Shown: piece by piece, positions 10,331-20,923 of the stretch
Numbering within the stretch: position 1 is the first letter of the stretch
How the letters are laid out: every line of letters begins with the position of its first letter
Source: Myoxocephalus aenaeus
Taxonomy: Eukaryota > Chordata > Actinopteri > Perciformes > Cottidae
NCBI GenBank assembly: GCA_038501785.1
Contig: JBAMJR010000025.1
Location: 3,220,001-3,284,000, forward strand
Length of the DNA stretch: 64,000 nucleotides
Reading direction: 5' to 3'
Made by a program: the position numbers and the translations under genes
Notes under the pieces: generated by a model
Seen by the model: only the letters and a program-made list of their open reading frames with translations
Database searches by the model: none
What the model was told of the DNA's origin: nothing

Positions 10331-11395
10331 CATCTTGGATTCCTGTCGTCTGACACAACTGTTATTTCTTCTTTCTTCTAATTCTTCCCCAATTTCCCCT
10401 TGTGTGATTTCATATTCAGTTTCTTGCTCAATCAGACTCTCTCAAGCTGTTTCCTCATATTTTTTTCACAACTATCATATACCCCCTTGTCCTTCTCTTT
10501 AATATTTACCTGGCTGGCAGCCCACTTCCTCTTCTCCCACAGTCACTTATGATTCCCTTATAATTCTGCCGGTCGTATTGATGGCATTATAAAACCTTCT
10601 GTTCCGATTAGGGGAAACACTGAAACCAGTTTCTCACTCTGTTGGGCTAATCTGAGCTGAACTGAGGTTCCACAAATTGAATAGGAGCTGAGCTATGTTG
10701 AGCTGGCATTGCCAAATGTTGCAGTGAATAGAAACCAATTAAAAACATTTAAAACGTAGGCCTTAACACAAGGCATGTCAGTAAACCAAATCACTTTTGT
10801 ATTTATTAAGCACTATGCATCCTGTATCCTGGTAATTAAGTAATAATTCAACATAACGTTACGCTTCATATTTCACTCCCAAAAGAACGCAAACAAGCGT
10901 ATTTTCGAAACATTTTGGATCATGTAAAAGGTCAAATTAATACCCTAGTATCCCAGTTACTTAAACCAAAATAAACCAAAATCTCAAATGTGATCTTTCC
11001 ACACACTGGTTAATTAATCTTCTAGAAGACAAATGTTGAAGGTTTGCAGTAGTGGTCCTTGTATTTTACTGCCTATCAAATCACTGTTGTTGTTGCATTT
11101 TCTTACACTGATGATACACCGCTCTATTTTCATGTTAGATATATTGACACATATGGCCTTGTATGGACATAATGCTATTACTTGTTTGTTAACTAAACTT
11201 GCTCTGGAGTTAAGAGATTGCCAAATTTAATATTAATTTGTCTTCAGGCTGTAACAGCTTGGATTGACTTTTGTTGAAGCCATTTTGACCGTCACAATGA
11301 GATTACTAAATTATTCATGTGTTTATTAAGCTCCTGTTTGCTAACAATCCACTTCATTGTCTGTGCATGCAAACTAAACCTCACAGTAGCATATT
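10331..11395. other. AT-rich intergenic stretch, no gene seen
   Basis: No exon with supported borders, no RNA gene and no clear repeat was recognised between the likely end of il1rapl2 and a LINE tail fragment. Confidence 0.4.
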
Positions 11396-11560
11396 TAAAG
11401 ATAAAGAGGTTTTTATTGTCATTGTAGTGATACAACCAAATTCCGGTTGGTAGCCCACAGACAGCCAGCAGCAGCAAACAACAACGATAACAAACAATAT
11501 ACAAAATTAAGATACAGAATACAAATTACATGGAATAAGAACTTTACTAAGTAATAAAAT
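11396..11560 (-). mobile_element. Probable LINE 3' tail fragment
   Basis: Reads taaagataaagaggttttta followed by ttgtcattgtagtgatacaa. This is the reversed 3' end style of the fish LINEs seen at 18270 and 24126. Short and diverged, so the call is tentative. Confidence 0.35.
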
Positions 11561-11997
11561 CACAGTACTTTAGTACAAGTGCTTAAAGTATTTAGTAGTT
11601 TAGCATTTTCTGTCATGCAAAGACTGGAGCAAAGACTGGAGCAAATGGTACCAACACATGTCTTAACAACTATTGGAGGAATTGCCGATAAAGTTGGTAC
11701 AGGTTTTCATGTTTCCTAGAAGAGGGATTTGAATGACTTGATCCCTCGACTTTTCCTCCAGCTCGTGGTTTTTCTTATCCTGTGAAATATCTCAACATCC
11801 ACTGGATGGATTGGCACTAAATTTAGTTCCGACATTCATGACCCCAAGACGATGTATACCAATGACTTTCATGATCCTCCAGCTAATAATCAGGTTGACA
11901 TTTGTGTCAAATAGCTTGACAGCTATTAGATGGATATGGTACGCACATGTATGTCTATGTTAATGTCTATCTTCAAAATGTAGCTGTCTATCTACAA

Positions 11998-12522
11998 CAG
12001 GGGTGTCAAACATACGGCCCGCGGGCCGAATCCGGCCCGCCAGGGGGTCCAGTCCGGCCAGCGGGATAATTGTTAAAATTGCAGAAAAAAATTAAAAAAA
12101 CTACCTGAGTTGGGACTTGAACCACTGATCCTCTGATTATAAAATGGGCATGCTGACCATTGAGCCACATTTGTAATTTATTGCAGCACTGACATTACTA
12201 TAAATATTGCCCAACTGCGAGGGAATCTGAAGAGGAGAGCCCAGGCAGGTAAACAGTGGGCTGATGTCTGAATTTTTGGTCTTTATGTTTCTAGTTTATT
12301 GAAGAAATACCTTAAAATAGGGTTTATCATCCAAAAACCTTCACCGATGATCATTGGTGAAGGTTTTTGGACGATAAACCCTATTTTAAGGTATTTCTTC
12401 AATAAACTAGAAATATTGTCATTATGTATGCGTTATTATGCTGTGATTTTACTGGTCCGGCCCACTTGAGATCAAAATGGGCAGCATGGGGCCCCTTAAC
12501 TAAAATGAGTTTGACACCCCTA
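11998..12522. mobile_element. hAT-like non-autonomous element with 8-bp target duplication
   Basis: The termini are inverted: caggggtgtcaaac at the left and gtttgacacccct at the right. Flanks atctacaa (11990-11997) and atttacaa (12523-12530) form an 8-bp duplication with one mismatch, as expected for hAT insertion. It carries a near-perfect 58-bp-arm palindrome (12288-12413) and a tRNA-like stretch on the minus strand (about 12106-12168). No transposase frame remains. Confidence 0.75.
12288..12413. repeat. Near-perfect palindrome, 58-bp arms, 10-base spacer
   Basis: The left arm 12288-12345 begins tttctagtttattgaagaaa. The right arm 12356-12413 is its reverse complement with about one mismatch. 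Spacer gatgatcatt. It lies inside the hAT-like element. Confidence 0.9.
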
Positions 12523-12552
12523 ATTTACAACCTTTTTAAATGTTTACTTTTA

Positions 12553-12932
12553 AGTGCATGTGAGCGTTGCCCACTGGCCGGCTCACAACCGCCGCACTGT
12601 GGTTACAGCTTATCTCACCATCCAGATCCACAGCGTTGGCCTCGTGCAATTCATGTTTGGTCAAATATTTTTTTGCAATAACTTGCAAAAAAATATTTGA
12701 CCAAACATGAATTGCTTCTTTGTCATTCGATGAGCCAGTTACAGAATGTGTGGTTAGGCACACACCTTTTACACTTATTTATGAAACATTTGACCGCCTT
12801 TGAAAGGCGACTGCTGAGCAGGCGGGTTGCGGGGTCTGCACGAGGCCAACGCTGTGGATCTGGATGGTGAGATAAACTGTAACCACAGTGCGGCGGTTGC
12901 GAGCCGGCCAGTGGGCAACGCTCACATGCACT
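12553..12932. repeat. Compound inverted repeat (96-bp outer arms plus perfect 33-bp inner palindrome)
   Basis: Outer arms 12553-12648 and 12837-12932 are reverse complements with a few mismatches. The left arm runs directly into a perfect inner palindrome (12646-12678 and 12683-12715, spacer taac). A 121-bp unpaired spacer separates the inner palindrome from the right outer arm. Confidence 0.85.
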
Positions 12933-13901
12933 AACATGCACTATGAGAGGAAGTACAGCCTTCCGAGAAGCTCGGCTTACAACACACACAGAGGGAGAGC
13001 TAATTCACCCTGTGCTGCTGTGTTAGTGGTTGTCGTAATGTCTTTGTCTCCAACTGGAGATGAAGAGAACGAAGTACGTATATGTATTATTTTTACCATA
13101 CTGTATCACACTTTTAAATTCAAATGTATGTCTTTCCAAATTATACTTAACAAAACAATGAATTTAACCTCGTTAACGGGTCCCATAGAACTCATAAAGG
13201 GAGTGGTTCAACTATATGTCAATTTCCACCTGTGTGCATTGTCTTTCTGGACCGATCACGTATTTTGAGTAGCATTTCAGGAAGTGAAAACTGCTGCTGA
13301 AACCCGAGTTCAAGAGTTCACGGCTGTATGTCTCACTGTGGTGCTTATAGTGTACATTCCCACATACAAAGGTGAATGTACACTGTGGTTGACTGGTTTC
13401 TATTCCGCTGAATTGTTGCTGCTTTCAACCGTGTCTGTTGATTTTCATGAAATGCTAAGTGGTAATCGTAAAGGCTGCATTCGGGACGTCATTACAATGA
13501 ATAAATGAGGACAGGGTGGGTAACGTACTGTAAGTATACGGATCAACTTTCATGGCAATTCATCCAACAGTTGTTGAGACATTTCAATTGAAACCAATCC
13601 CATTAGGAAAGGTCAGTGGATCGCCAAAGTCGTTAGGGGTCATTGTCTGTGGATCATGACCGTCTGTTGCAAGTGTCTAGCCTAGGATATAAACTGGAGT
13701 TCTAGTAGACAGGATTGAGAAAGTAGGGGTCCTTCACCCTAAATTACTTAGGAGCTCTTACGTCCTTAAATTGTTGTTTATTCTTTCTTTTATTTTTACT
13801 TAAAAAGTTTTAAATTCCTTGAAGCCGGAGTCCTGGCAATGAGAGGAATTACCATGTGGGAGAGACCACATCATCAGGAGCAGCAGCTCGGAGTATGGCG
13901 A

Positions 13902-13968
<67 letters not shown>

Positions 13969-15532
13969 GAACCGTTACCAGAGAGCTTTCCAAGGCAGCG
14001 ACAGGCCCAGACAGAATACCGTGTGATGAAACATAAATGCTGTATGACAATGACCTGTAGGTTAAATGACTCAACTGATTGTATTTAAAACGAATAACGA
14101 CACCTCCCTCATGCACCCGCCTGAGGCCTGTACTTCTGTCACGCAGGAAAAATAAATATGGATATTTGAACTTTGCAAAGAGGAAACCAACGTGATTACA
14201 ATGCAAAGATATGTTATGTTCAGAAATCTTTGGGTGGTAGACTCGAAGAAAAAGTTCTGGATTCAGTAAGTTATAATAAAACAGATTTAATAGAAAGTTG
14301 ATGGTGTTGCAGTGTATACAAGGTGCACAAATCAGAGTGTACACAGCCGCTTTGAAATGATGCAGAACTATGAGCTCATCTTCATTTCACATTCCTGGCC
14401 TACCTACAACATCTCCAATGTCAACACACTAACTAAACTAACTGTGACTTTCTCCATGTTACAATACACAATTTCACAAAGTTCACTTCCCCTTATTGTT
14501 TATATTCTTTCTTTAGTATCATATTTTACACATAGACATTCCTTATTTACAGTGTATGGCATAGTAAATTATTATAAATCTACAGATACAAATGGAAAAA
14601 TGCAGCAGTGTTCGCTGGTTTACAGATTTCCATGTCGACCAACGCCTCTACTTATACAGACTGGCCAGCAATCACAATCACAGAAACCATTTCCCCCAAA
14701 TTACCAGCATGGTAAATGAATATAAGCACATTAATACAACAATCATCACGCGAATGGTCTACTGTTTAGGCGAAGTTAGGAGCTCTCCAAGAGTATTCTC
14801 AGAATGTTTGTGGAAACGGCTTCTAATGAACTAATTTTATCTCAATGCTGTAATAGACTTCACTCAGATGTCATAAGTGACGCATTTGCTTTTATATCTC
14901 GTTCTGGTGCAGATAAGAAGCGTGAAACACAGCAATAAGAAAATCCCCCGCAAAAGAAACAGTCACTCCAGGCTAACTCACGACGTCAGTTGTTCCTTCA
15001 AAGCTTAATTGTAGAAACACTATGAAACATTGCTGTACTGACTACATTTTTTATTTTACATTTTTCTCATGTCTTTCAACACAGAAAGTTGAGCTATACA
15101 TTAAATGCAAAAGTAGAGGAAATGTACTTCAAATTGCAACACATTTTGAAATCAATAAGAGAGACGGAGATGACGCTGGATGAGAAGAGTGAGGGCTGTC
15201 ACATATTCTGGTTAAAGTTTTCCAGATGCATGTTGAATCATGTTGACTCCGCTCCACCTTAAAACACACTCATCAGGTTCTTTGCACGCTCATTATAAGC
15301 TGAGCCATATCCAAGCACCAGCATTTAGATGAAATGTCTGCGCTCCTGTCGTCACACGTATTTTGTTGAAAAAGGCTCCGTCTGCTCGTCTGCTTCACTC
15401 AGACCACAAACCACAATGCATTTGGTCACTGACACATCTACAGCAACATCCTCATTCTCACCTGTTGTCTGCCTGGCAGCTTAGCTGAAGCTGAAGCTGC
15501 AGCAGCGCTCGGAGATCCCTCAATGTAGGAAA
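12933..15532. other. Intergenic stretch before the galactosyltransferase gene
   Basis: Apart from a (GAAA)n run at 13900-13967, no gene or known element was recognised. The last part, before 15533, probably holds the promoter and 5'UTR of the galactosyltransferase gene. Open frames here lack family signatures. Confidence 0.4.
13900..13967. repeat. (GAAA)n tetranucleotide microsatellite
   Basis: About 17 units of gaaa in a row. Confidence 0.92.
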
Positions 15533-15558
15533 ATGCCGGAGAGCGCCTTTTTCAGATG
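15533..15558 (+). CDS. GT31 gene exon 1 (start codon)
   Basis: ATG at 15533 encodes MPESAFFR plus two bases, donor gtgagt (a strong site). The two left-over bases fit the single leading base of exon 2, giving a cysteine codon. A short cytoplasmic start before a membrane anchor is normal for GT31. It is the least certain exon; the fallback is the internal ATG at residue 25. Confidence 0.55.
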
Positions 15559-18500
15559 GTGAGTCCTGATTTTAATTCAGTTTATGTCAAATGCATTGAC
15601 TTTACAGTGAAGTCCCAGGCTCGTTGTGCTTCTTGAGTCGGAAAGCTTTGAAAAGTGTCTGGCTATTGATAAAAAAGGATCAGTCCAGTTGATTGCAGGA
15701 GACTCTCCTGTCCCTTCAAGCACTGGAGCTCATGTCTGGAGTGCAAACGTGTCATTTAGGACTTTGTGGTTGTAATCTGTAATTGAGTATACAAAAAGAA
15801 AAGAAAATCTAATTTTGGAGCTGCTAGGGAATACAGTTAAAATCTACCCAAGTATACAAGTATATGCTTTTGCCAACTCATTACCCCTAAATACATGGCA
15901 GAAAAGCACCCTTAAGAGACCTGAATCTGAGGGTTTTGCTCCGATCATTGTGCAGCTTCTCTCATGTGAGCCCTCAGACATCAAAACAAAAAGCCTCTGC
16001 ATGCCTGCTTGTTGAAACATGCTGTTTTAATATTACAGGGGCAAGGCCACAACAGGGTGGGGAGCAGTGAGAGGTTAGAAACAGTGAGCGGTTTGAATGG
16101 ATATGGAACAGGAATTACTTTCTTTGCTTGCACTCTACAGACTGCGAAAACCTGCCTCTTGTGTCGCGCTTATCTGGTGAGAAAGTCTCACCGCAAACTA
16201 AGAATACCTGAATCATCATGCCATGTGACAGGAACATGAGTGTTGGAGTTTCATCAAATGTTTTTTTTATGATTTACAGTTTGTTTTCAAGAGGGTTAGA
16301 GTTAGGGGTTTTAGTGGTACATCTTTTTTAAAGAGGGGCAATTTGAGTCGTAGTGTAGCGTCTCCTACAGTTTAAAAAAAGTATTTTGACTGATTTCCGT
16401 ATGTTTCCATCTGGAGCTAAATGCTGTTTGTTGTCTGGGTTTCCCGTACCAGATAAGATTTAAGATGATTACGTTGGGATCCGATCTCCATCGAGCCCGT
16501 CTTTTCTGGCTCATAGCTGCCGGTACTTTCAGGTGGTCAAGCGCCAACCGATTGCAGTCAGATCACCAGAAACACATTTTAACAGGTGAAAAGGTCACAT
16601 TCAGCCTGTCAGCAGTGTGGTTTTGGTGCTTCCTGATTCTGAGTGATTGCTGTATGCAGTACTCTTATTTAGAATATGTCCACAGTCTATAGAGAAGCTT
16701 GTAAAGCATGTCCAGTAGGTCTCTCTTGAGAATAAGACGTGTAAAAATACATCCAACGCTTCTCTGCAGATGTTTCAGTGCAGCTTGTGCTTGTGGTTTG
16801 ATGGATGCTGATCTTAATTGAGACTCCTTCCTTTGCTCTAAAACAGTTCCACATAAATCACAATGAATGAGGACCGCTTACACTACTGGAGAGGCCATAT
16901 TCGCAAAGTGCTCCTGATGTGAGATTATGAGGTATTAAACGGATAACTTTCACTTTTGTCTTGGCAGTGAAAAGACCACATGGACAAGAGCGAGACGACA
17001 GTTGTGTTTTTTGATGCTGCTACTCACTCTTGTATTGTTTATGTTAACTGTCTACACTTCAAGCCTCAGTGGGTCATGGCATTTGACGACAGGGCACAAC
17101 ACTATAAATACTTCAGTGCAGGATGTAAGTATATATGTGTTGTAGTCCAGCGATACTTGTTCATGTTCAAGACAGACTGTTTCAATTCAGCTTTCAAATA
17201 TCATCTGTTTAAAATTCTGGCAGTAAAATGTTTAATCAGCTGATGCTATACAAATGCTAGTTGCAAACAAGTTTCTCATTAAAGGCAAATTATTTGATTA
17301 AATGTGTTCAAACAGTGCGCATAACACATTTTTGAAGCAACACAATTGCAAACAGAGTAGACGGAAAGACACAAGTGAGCAGGAATAGAAATGATTTAGC
17401 TGTAGGATGTGTAAACATTTTAATGTTGCTCGCTAGCTAAAGCTAACATCTGTACAGTCACTCCATTGGCAGTTTTGGTATAAATACTGACAGTCAATCT
17501 TCACACATAAAGCAAAGGCAAAGACTCCCTTTGCCTTTAGTCTGAACACATCTTGATAGCTCCATGTTCTGTCTTTCAACATGAAACTAATATTAGTGTA
17601 GTTAAGTTAACAATAAAAGAAAAAGAAAAAAAGATAAAGCATTGAGAAGCAACACTCAAAACACATGAACCTCATCTGTTTGCAGATCTCACCAGCCCCT
17701 TCAGTGTACTTTGTGGCGTACCCAAACCAGTACAGGGTCATAGTGGATGAACCACATAGGTGTGGGCAAGAAAGGCCATTCTTGGTTCTTATGATTCCAG
17801 TCGCACCGAGTGACAGAAAGGCCCGTGACACGATCCGCAACACGTGGGGCAAAGAAGCAACAGTGCTGGGCAGAGCGGTCAGCCGCTACTTCCTCCTGGG
17901 AATGTCCAAAGAGGAAGATGGCACAGAAAGCATCAAAGAGCAAGTGAGTTGATTAATAAGTCACTGCATTTGCTTTCCCCATCCCAAGCCTATTTCTGTT
18001 CTTGCCGTTTGCAAAACAAATAGTCCAACATGAGCAAGCTACAACAGGTGCTTCTGCGACCGCCACACGGGTAATTTGAGCAGAGAACAAAAAGAAGGAG
18101 GTTATGCCAGGTTTGTACAGCCAAACACATGTCTTTGCAGAGAGCTAAACTGGTTCCTGTGTATGCGATGACAGGAGGGCAACGTCCTTGTTAAACTGCT
18201 TTTGGCACTGTCTCTTAAGCCACTGAAACATAAACGTTGCACAATAATTTGATCTTAACAATAGATCATTTCAAGATTCAAGATTCAAGATTCAAGATGT
18301 TTTTACTGTCACATGCACAGATAACAGACAGTTATTCTATACAATGAAAAGCTTGTTTTGCTGGGTCCTCCTAACACAATGTGATTGGATAACAACAATT
18401 AGAATAAACTTAAGTTAAAAAATAAATAAAAATAAGGCACAAAATATAAAAGATATAACAGTATTGCACACAAATATGATAATACTATTGCTCAGTGTAT

Positions 18501-20923
18501 AAAGTGCACTATGCATTGTTACAATGTCCAATGTTCACTAGCCTGATGGCCTAGTAGAAACTGTTTGTCAGTCTTGTGGTTCTGGAGCGAGAAGAGTCTG
18601 TGCTGGGGGTGTGTTGTGTCCCTGATGATGTGGTGTGTTGTGTCCCTGATGATGTGGTGTGTTCTGTCCCTGATGGTGTGGTGTGTTCTATCCCTGATGA
18701 TGTGGTGTGTTCTGTCCCTGATGGTGTGGTGTGTTCTGTCCCTGATGATGTGGTGTGTTGTGTCCCTGATGATGTGGTGTGTTCTGTCCCTGATGATGTT
18801 GGCTGCTCTCCTGGTTACCCTGGTGGAGTAAATGTCTTGAAGAGAGGGGAAGGCTGCTCCTGAGATGAACTGTGCAGTTTTTATCACACGCTGGAGTGCC
18901 TTCCTGTCCTGGGCAGTGCAGCTTCCATACCACACTGTGATTGAGCTGTAAGGACGCTCTCCACCGTACATCGGTAGAAGTTGCTGAGAATCTTGGGTGG
19001 CATGCCAAATTTCCTCAGCCTTCTTAAGAAATACAGTCGCTGCTGGGCCTTTTTAATGTTCTGCAGTGTGTTATGAGACCAGGTGAGGTCCTCGCTGATG
19101 TGCGTTCCGAGGAATTTAAAGGTTTTCACCCTTTCTACCTCTGTCCCACCTATGCAAAGTGGTGTTTGCTGCACCCTCTTCCTCCTTGGGTCGATAATCA
19201 TCTCCTTGGTCTTGTCTGGGTTGAAGGAGAGATTATTATCCCGACATCAGGCCACAAGTTCCTCCACCTCTCTTCTGTACGCCGTCTCAGCTCCACCAGT
19301 GATCATTCCAATGACCGTTGTATCATCCGCAAACTTGATGATGCTGGTGTTTTCCTGGGAGGCCACACAGTCATTGTGAAGAGGGTGTACAGCAGGGGAC
19401 TCAGCACACAGCCCTGTGGGGACCCTGTGCTCACAGTTCTTGTGTCCAATCTGACTGATTGGGGTCTGCCTGAGAGGAAGTTCAGCACCCAGTTGCAGAG
19501 AGCAGGTGTCACACCAAGAGTGAGGAGTTTTTCAGAGAGTTTGTGTGGGATAACTGTACTGAGGTGAAGTCTATGAAGAGCAGTGAAGTCTATGAAGAGC
19601 AATCTTGCATAGGTGTCCTTGCCCTCTAAGTGTGTGTTTGTCTCTAAGTGACAAAAAAATAAAATAAAGATATCCCAAGGGATTATTTTGTATGTTGACC
19701 AACAAGGAAGTATAAAGACCATAAAAGCTGGTGAGGTGAATGGGTCCAATAACCAGCAATTTTTCATCCAGGATACCGTTGGTTGTTCCCTATAGCTCAG
19801 GGGGATGAGTGGTCGTCCCGCAACCACAAGGTAGCCGGTTCGATCCCCAGTGCCCCCATAGCTCACATGCCGAAGTGTCCCTGAGCAAGACACTGAACCC
19901 TTAACTGCTCCCCGGGCGCCTCACAGGGCTGCCCACCGCTCCCTATCCAGGGATGGGTCAAAGGCAGAGAAGAATTTCCCCAAGGGGATTAATAAAGTGC
20001 ATGTTTCTTTTCTCTTTTTTTTTATATGAAGAGAGAAGTCAAGGTTGATTTATTAGCGTTTAGCGCTGTTGAGCTAGTATTTTCCTCAGTAGTTTGGTGG
20101 CGATCAGACCAGAAGATCAGAACTGTGAATATTGAGTGAATATTTGGCATTTTTCTCCCGGTCCATCAGAAACACGACTCTGAATGAATGCTAATGTTGC
20201 TCACGCTGGACGTGTAAATAAGCAACTGGTTGCTAGCTTGTTTCCATTGCCCCTCAAGCAGCTGAGAAACCGATGAACTACTGCTAAACCTCTGTCTGCT
20301 ATCTATCTCCCCCTCTGTAGGTGTTAGAGGAAAGCCAGAAGCATCACGATATCCTCCAGAGTGACTTCTTGGACAGCTACAATAACCTCACGATCAAAAC
20401 CATGGTCATGTTCGAATGGCTCAGCTCCCATTGCCCCAACACCTCCTACGCCATGAAAATCGACTCTGACATATTCCTTAACGTCCGCAACCTGGTCGAC
20501 ATGCTTTTGACGGCCCCGCAAGACGACTACCTGACGGGGTTGGTGTTGAGGGATGCTGCTGTTCTCAGAGACCAAACCTCAAAGTGGTTTCTGCCTGTTT
20601 CCGTCTTCCCCGAGTCATATTACCCACCCTATGCCCAGGGCCTGGGCTATGTGTTCTCACTGGATTTACCCAAAAGGATACTGGAGGCGTCGGCCCATGT
20701 TAAAGCTGTTTACATCGAAGATGTCTACGTGGGAATGTGCATGATGCATTTGGGAATCGCACTGACGGATCCTCCTCGTGGTGATTTGTTTCGGGGAATA
20801 GTGCCTGATGAGGCAAGCAACTGTTACTGGACCTCAGTCATAACAACAATACTGAAGAACTCCGACCAGCTTTCACAAGTATGGAGCGTGTATCAGTCTC
20901 AAGATGGCTGTCAACACGTCTGA
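15533..20923 (+). CDS. Beta-1,3-galactosyltransferase-like enzyme (GT31), complete four-exon gene
   Basis: Predicted Golgi type II glycosyltransferase adding galactose (or GlcNAc) in beta-1,3 linkage; closest in remembered family pattern to B3GALT1/2. Exons 15533-15558, 16968-17124, 17686-17943 and 20321-20923 (stop TGA) join in phase to 347 codons plus stop, within the normal family size. Protein layout: short N-tail with basic residues (TRARRQ, 15-20), membrane anchor about 21-38 (LCFLMLLLTLVLFMLTVY), stem with sequon NTS (56-58), GT31 start RPFLVLMIP (91-99), RDTIRNTWG (108-116), FLLG (130-133), sequon NLT (169-171), metal-binding DSD (195-197) and EDVYVG (280-285). All core residues are present. 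The acceptor (sugar) specificity cannot be read from sequence; B3GALT2-like is the best guess. AATAAA at 22384-22389 is a candidate 3' end. Confidence 0.82.
16968..17124 (+). CDS. GT31 gene exon 2: membrane anchor and stem
   Basis: Acceptor ttggcag, donor gtaagt, 157 bp. The used frame reads EKTTWTRARRQ and then an 18-residue hydrophobic segment with a following Ser/Thr-rich stem. The ATG at 16980 is in a different frame and does not lead into the catalytic exons. Confidence 0.75.
17686..17943 (+). CDS. GT31 gene exon 3: start of catalytic domain
   Basis: Acceptor tttgcag, donor gtgagt, 86 codons in phase 0. It carries YRVIVDEPHRC, RPFLVLMIPVAPSDRKARD, RNTWG and YFLLG, diagnostic of GT31. 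Confidence 0.9.
18270..19615 (-). mobile_element. 5'-truncated LINE (Rex1/CR1-like) fragment in the last GT31 intron
   Basis: The minus strand encodes broken reverse-transcriptase pieces, including STGSPQGCVLSPLLY, FKFLGTHISEDLTW and KKAQQRLYFLRRLRKFGMP, in different frames, so it is dead. It ends at the low coordinate in repeated attcaag units, the tandem tail of this family. A 24-bp coding repeat has expanded inside it at 18608-18800. A + strand copy of the same tail lies at 55318-55430. Confidence 0.8.
18608..18800. repeat. 24-bp minisatellite inside LINE coding sequence
   Basis: About eight copies of tgtgttctgtccctgatgat followed by gtgg. The period is a multiple of three, so on the LINE strand it codes for an eight-residue repeat (RDRTHHII). 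Confidence 0.88.
19785..20000 (+). mobile_element. tRNA-derived SINE
   Basis: The tRNA-like head contains an A-box-like tagctcaggggg and a B-box ggttcgatccc. A central block aagtgtccctgagcaagaca follows (the common fish/vertebrate SINE core). The tail atttccccaaggggattaat with aaagt matches the 3' end of the Rex1-like LINE at 31330-31355. A related, more diverged SINE lies at 22765-22925. Confidence 0.8.
20321..20923 (+). CDS. GT31 gene exon 4: catalytic domain with DxD and stop
   Basis: Acceptor ctctgtag, 200 codons plus TGA. It reads LEESQKHHDILQ, SYNNLTIKT, YAMKIDSDIFLN, a GLGYVFS turn and YIEDVYVGMC. The 2.4-kb intron before it contains a LINE fragment and a SINE. Confidence 0.92.
   Translation: MLEESQKHHDILQSDFLDSYNNLTIKTMVMFEWLSSHCPNTSYAMKIDSDIFLNVRNLVDMLLTAPQDDYLTGLVLRDAAVLRDQTSKWFLPVSVFPESYYPPYAQGLGYVFSLDLPKRILEASAHVKAVYIEDVYVGMCMMHLGIALTDPPRGDLFRGIVPDEASNCYWTSVITTILKNSDQLSQVWSVYQSQDGCQHV

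Noticed and set aside
16980..17243. Open frame from the ATG at 16980
   Set aside because: Wrong frame: the +2 shifted frame gives the hydrophobic anchor and joins the catalytic exons.
17665..17685. ATG at 17665 as the start of the galactosyltransferase
   Set aside because: It lies in intron sequence before a good acceptor and would give a protein without a membrane anchor; the upstream exons provide one in matching phase.
19785..19860. A functional tRNA gene
   Set aside because: Box motifs are present but no cloverleaf is intact, and the following core and LINE-like tail mark it as a SINE.
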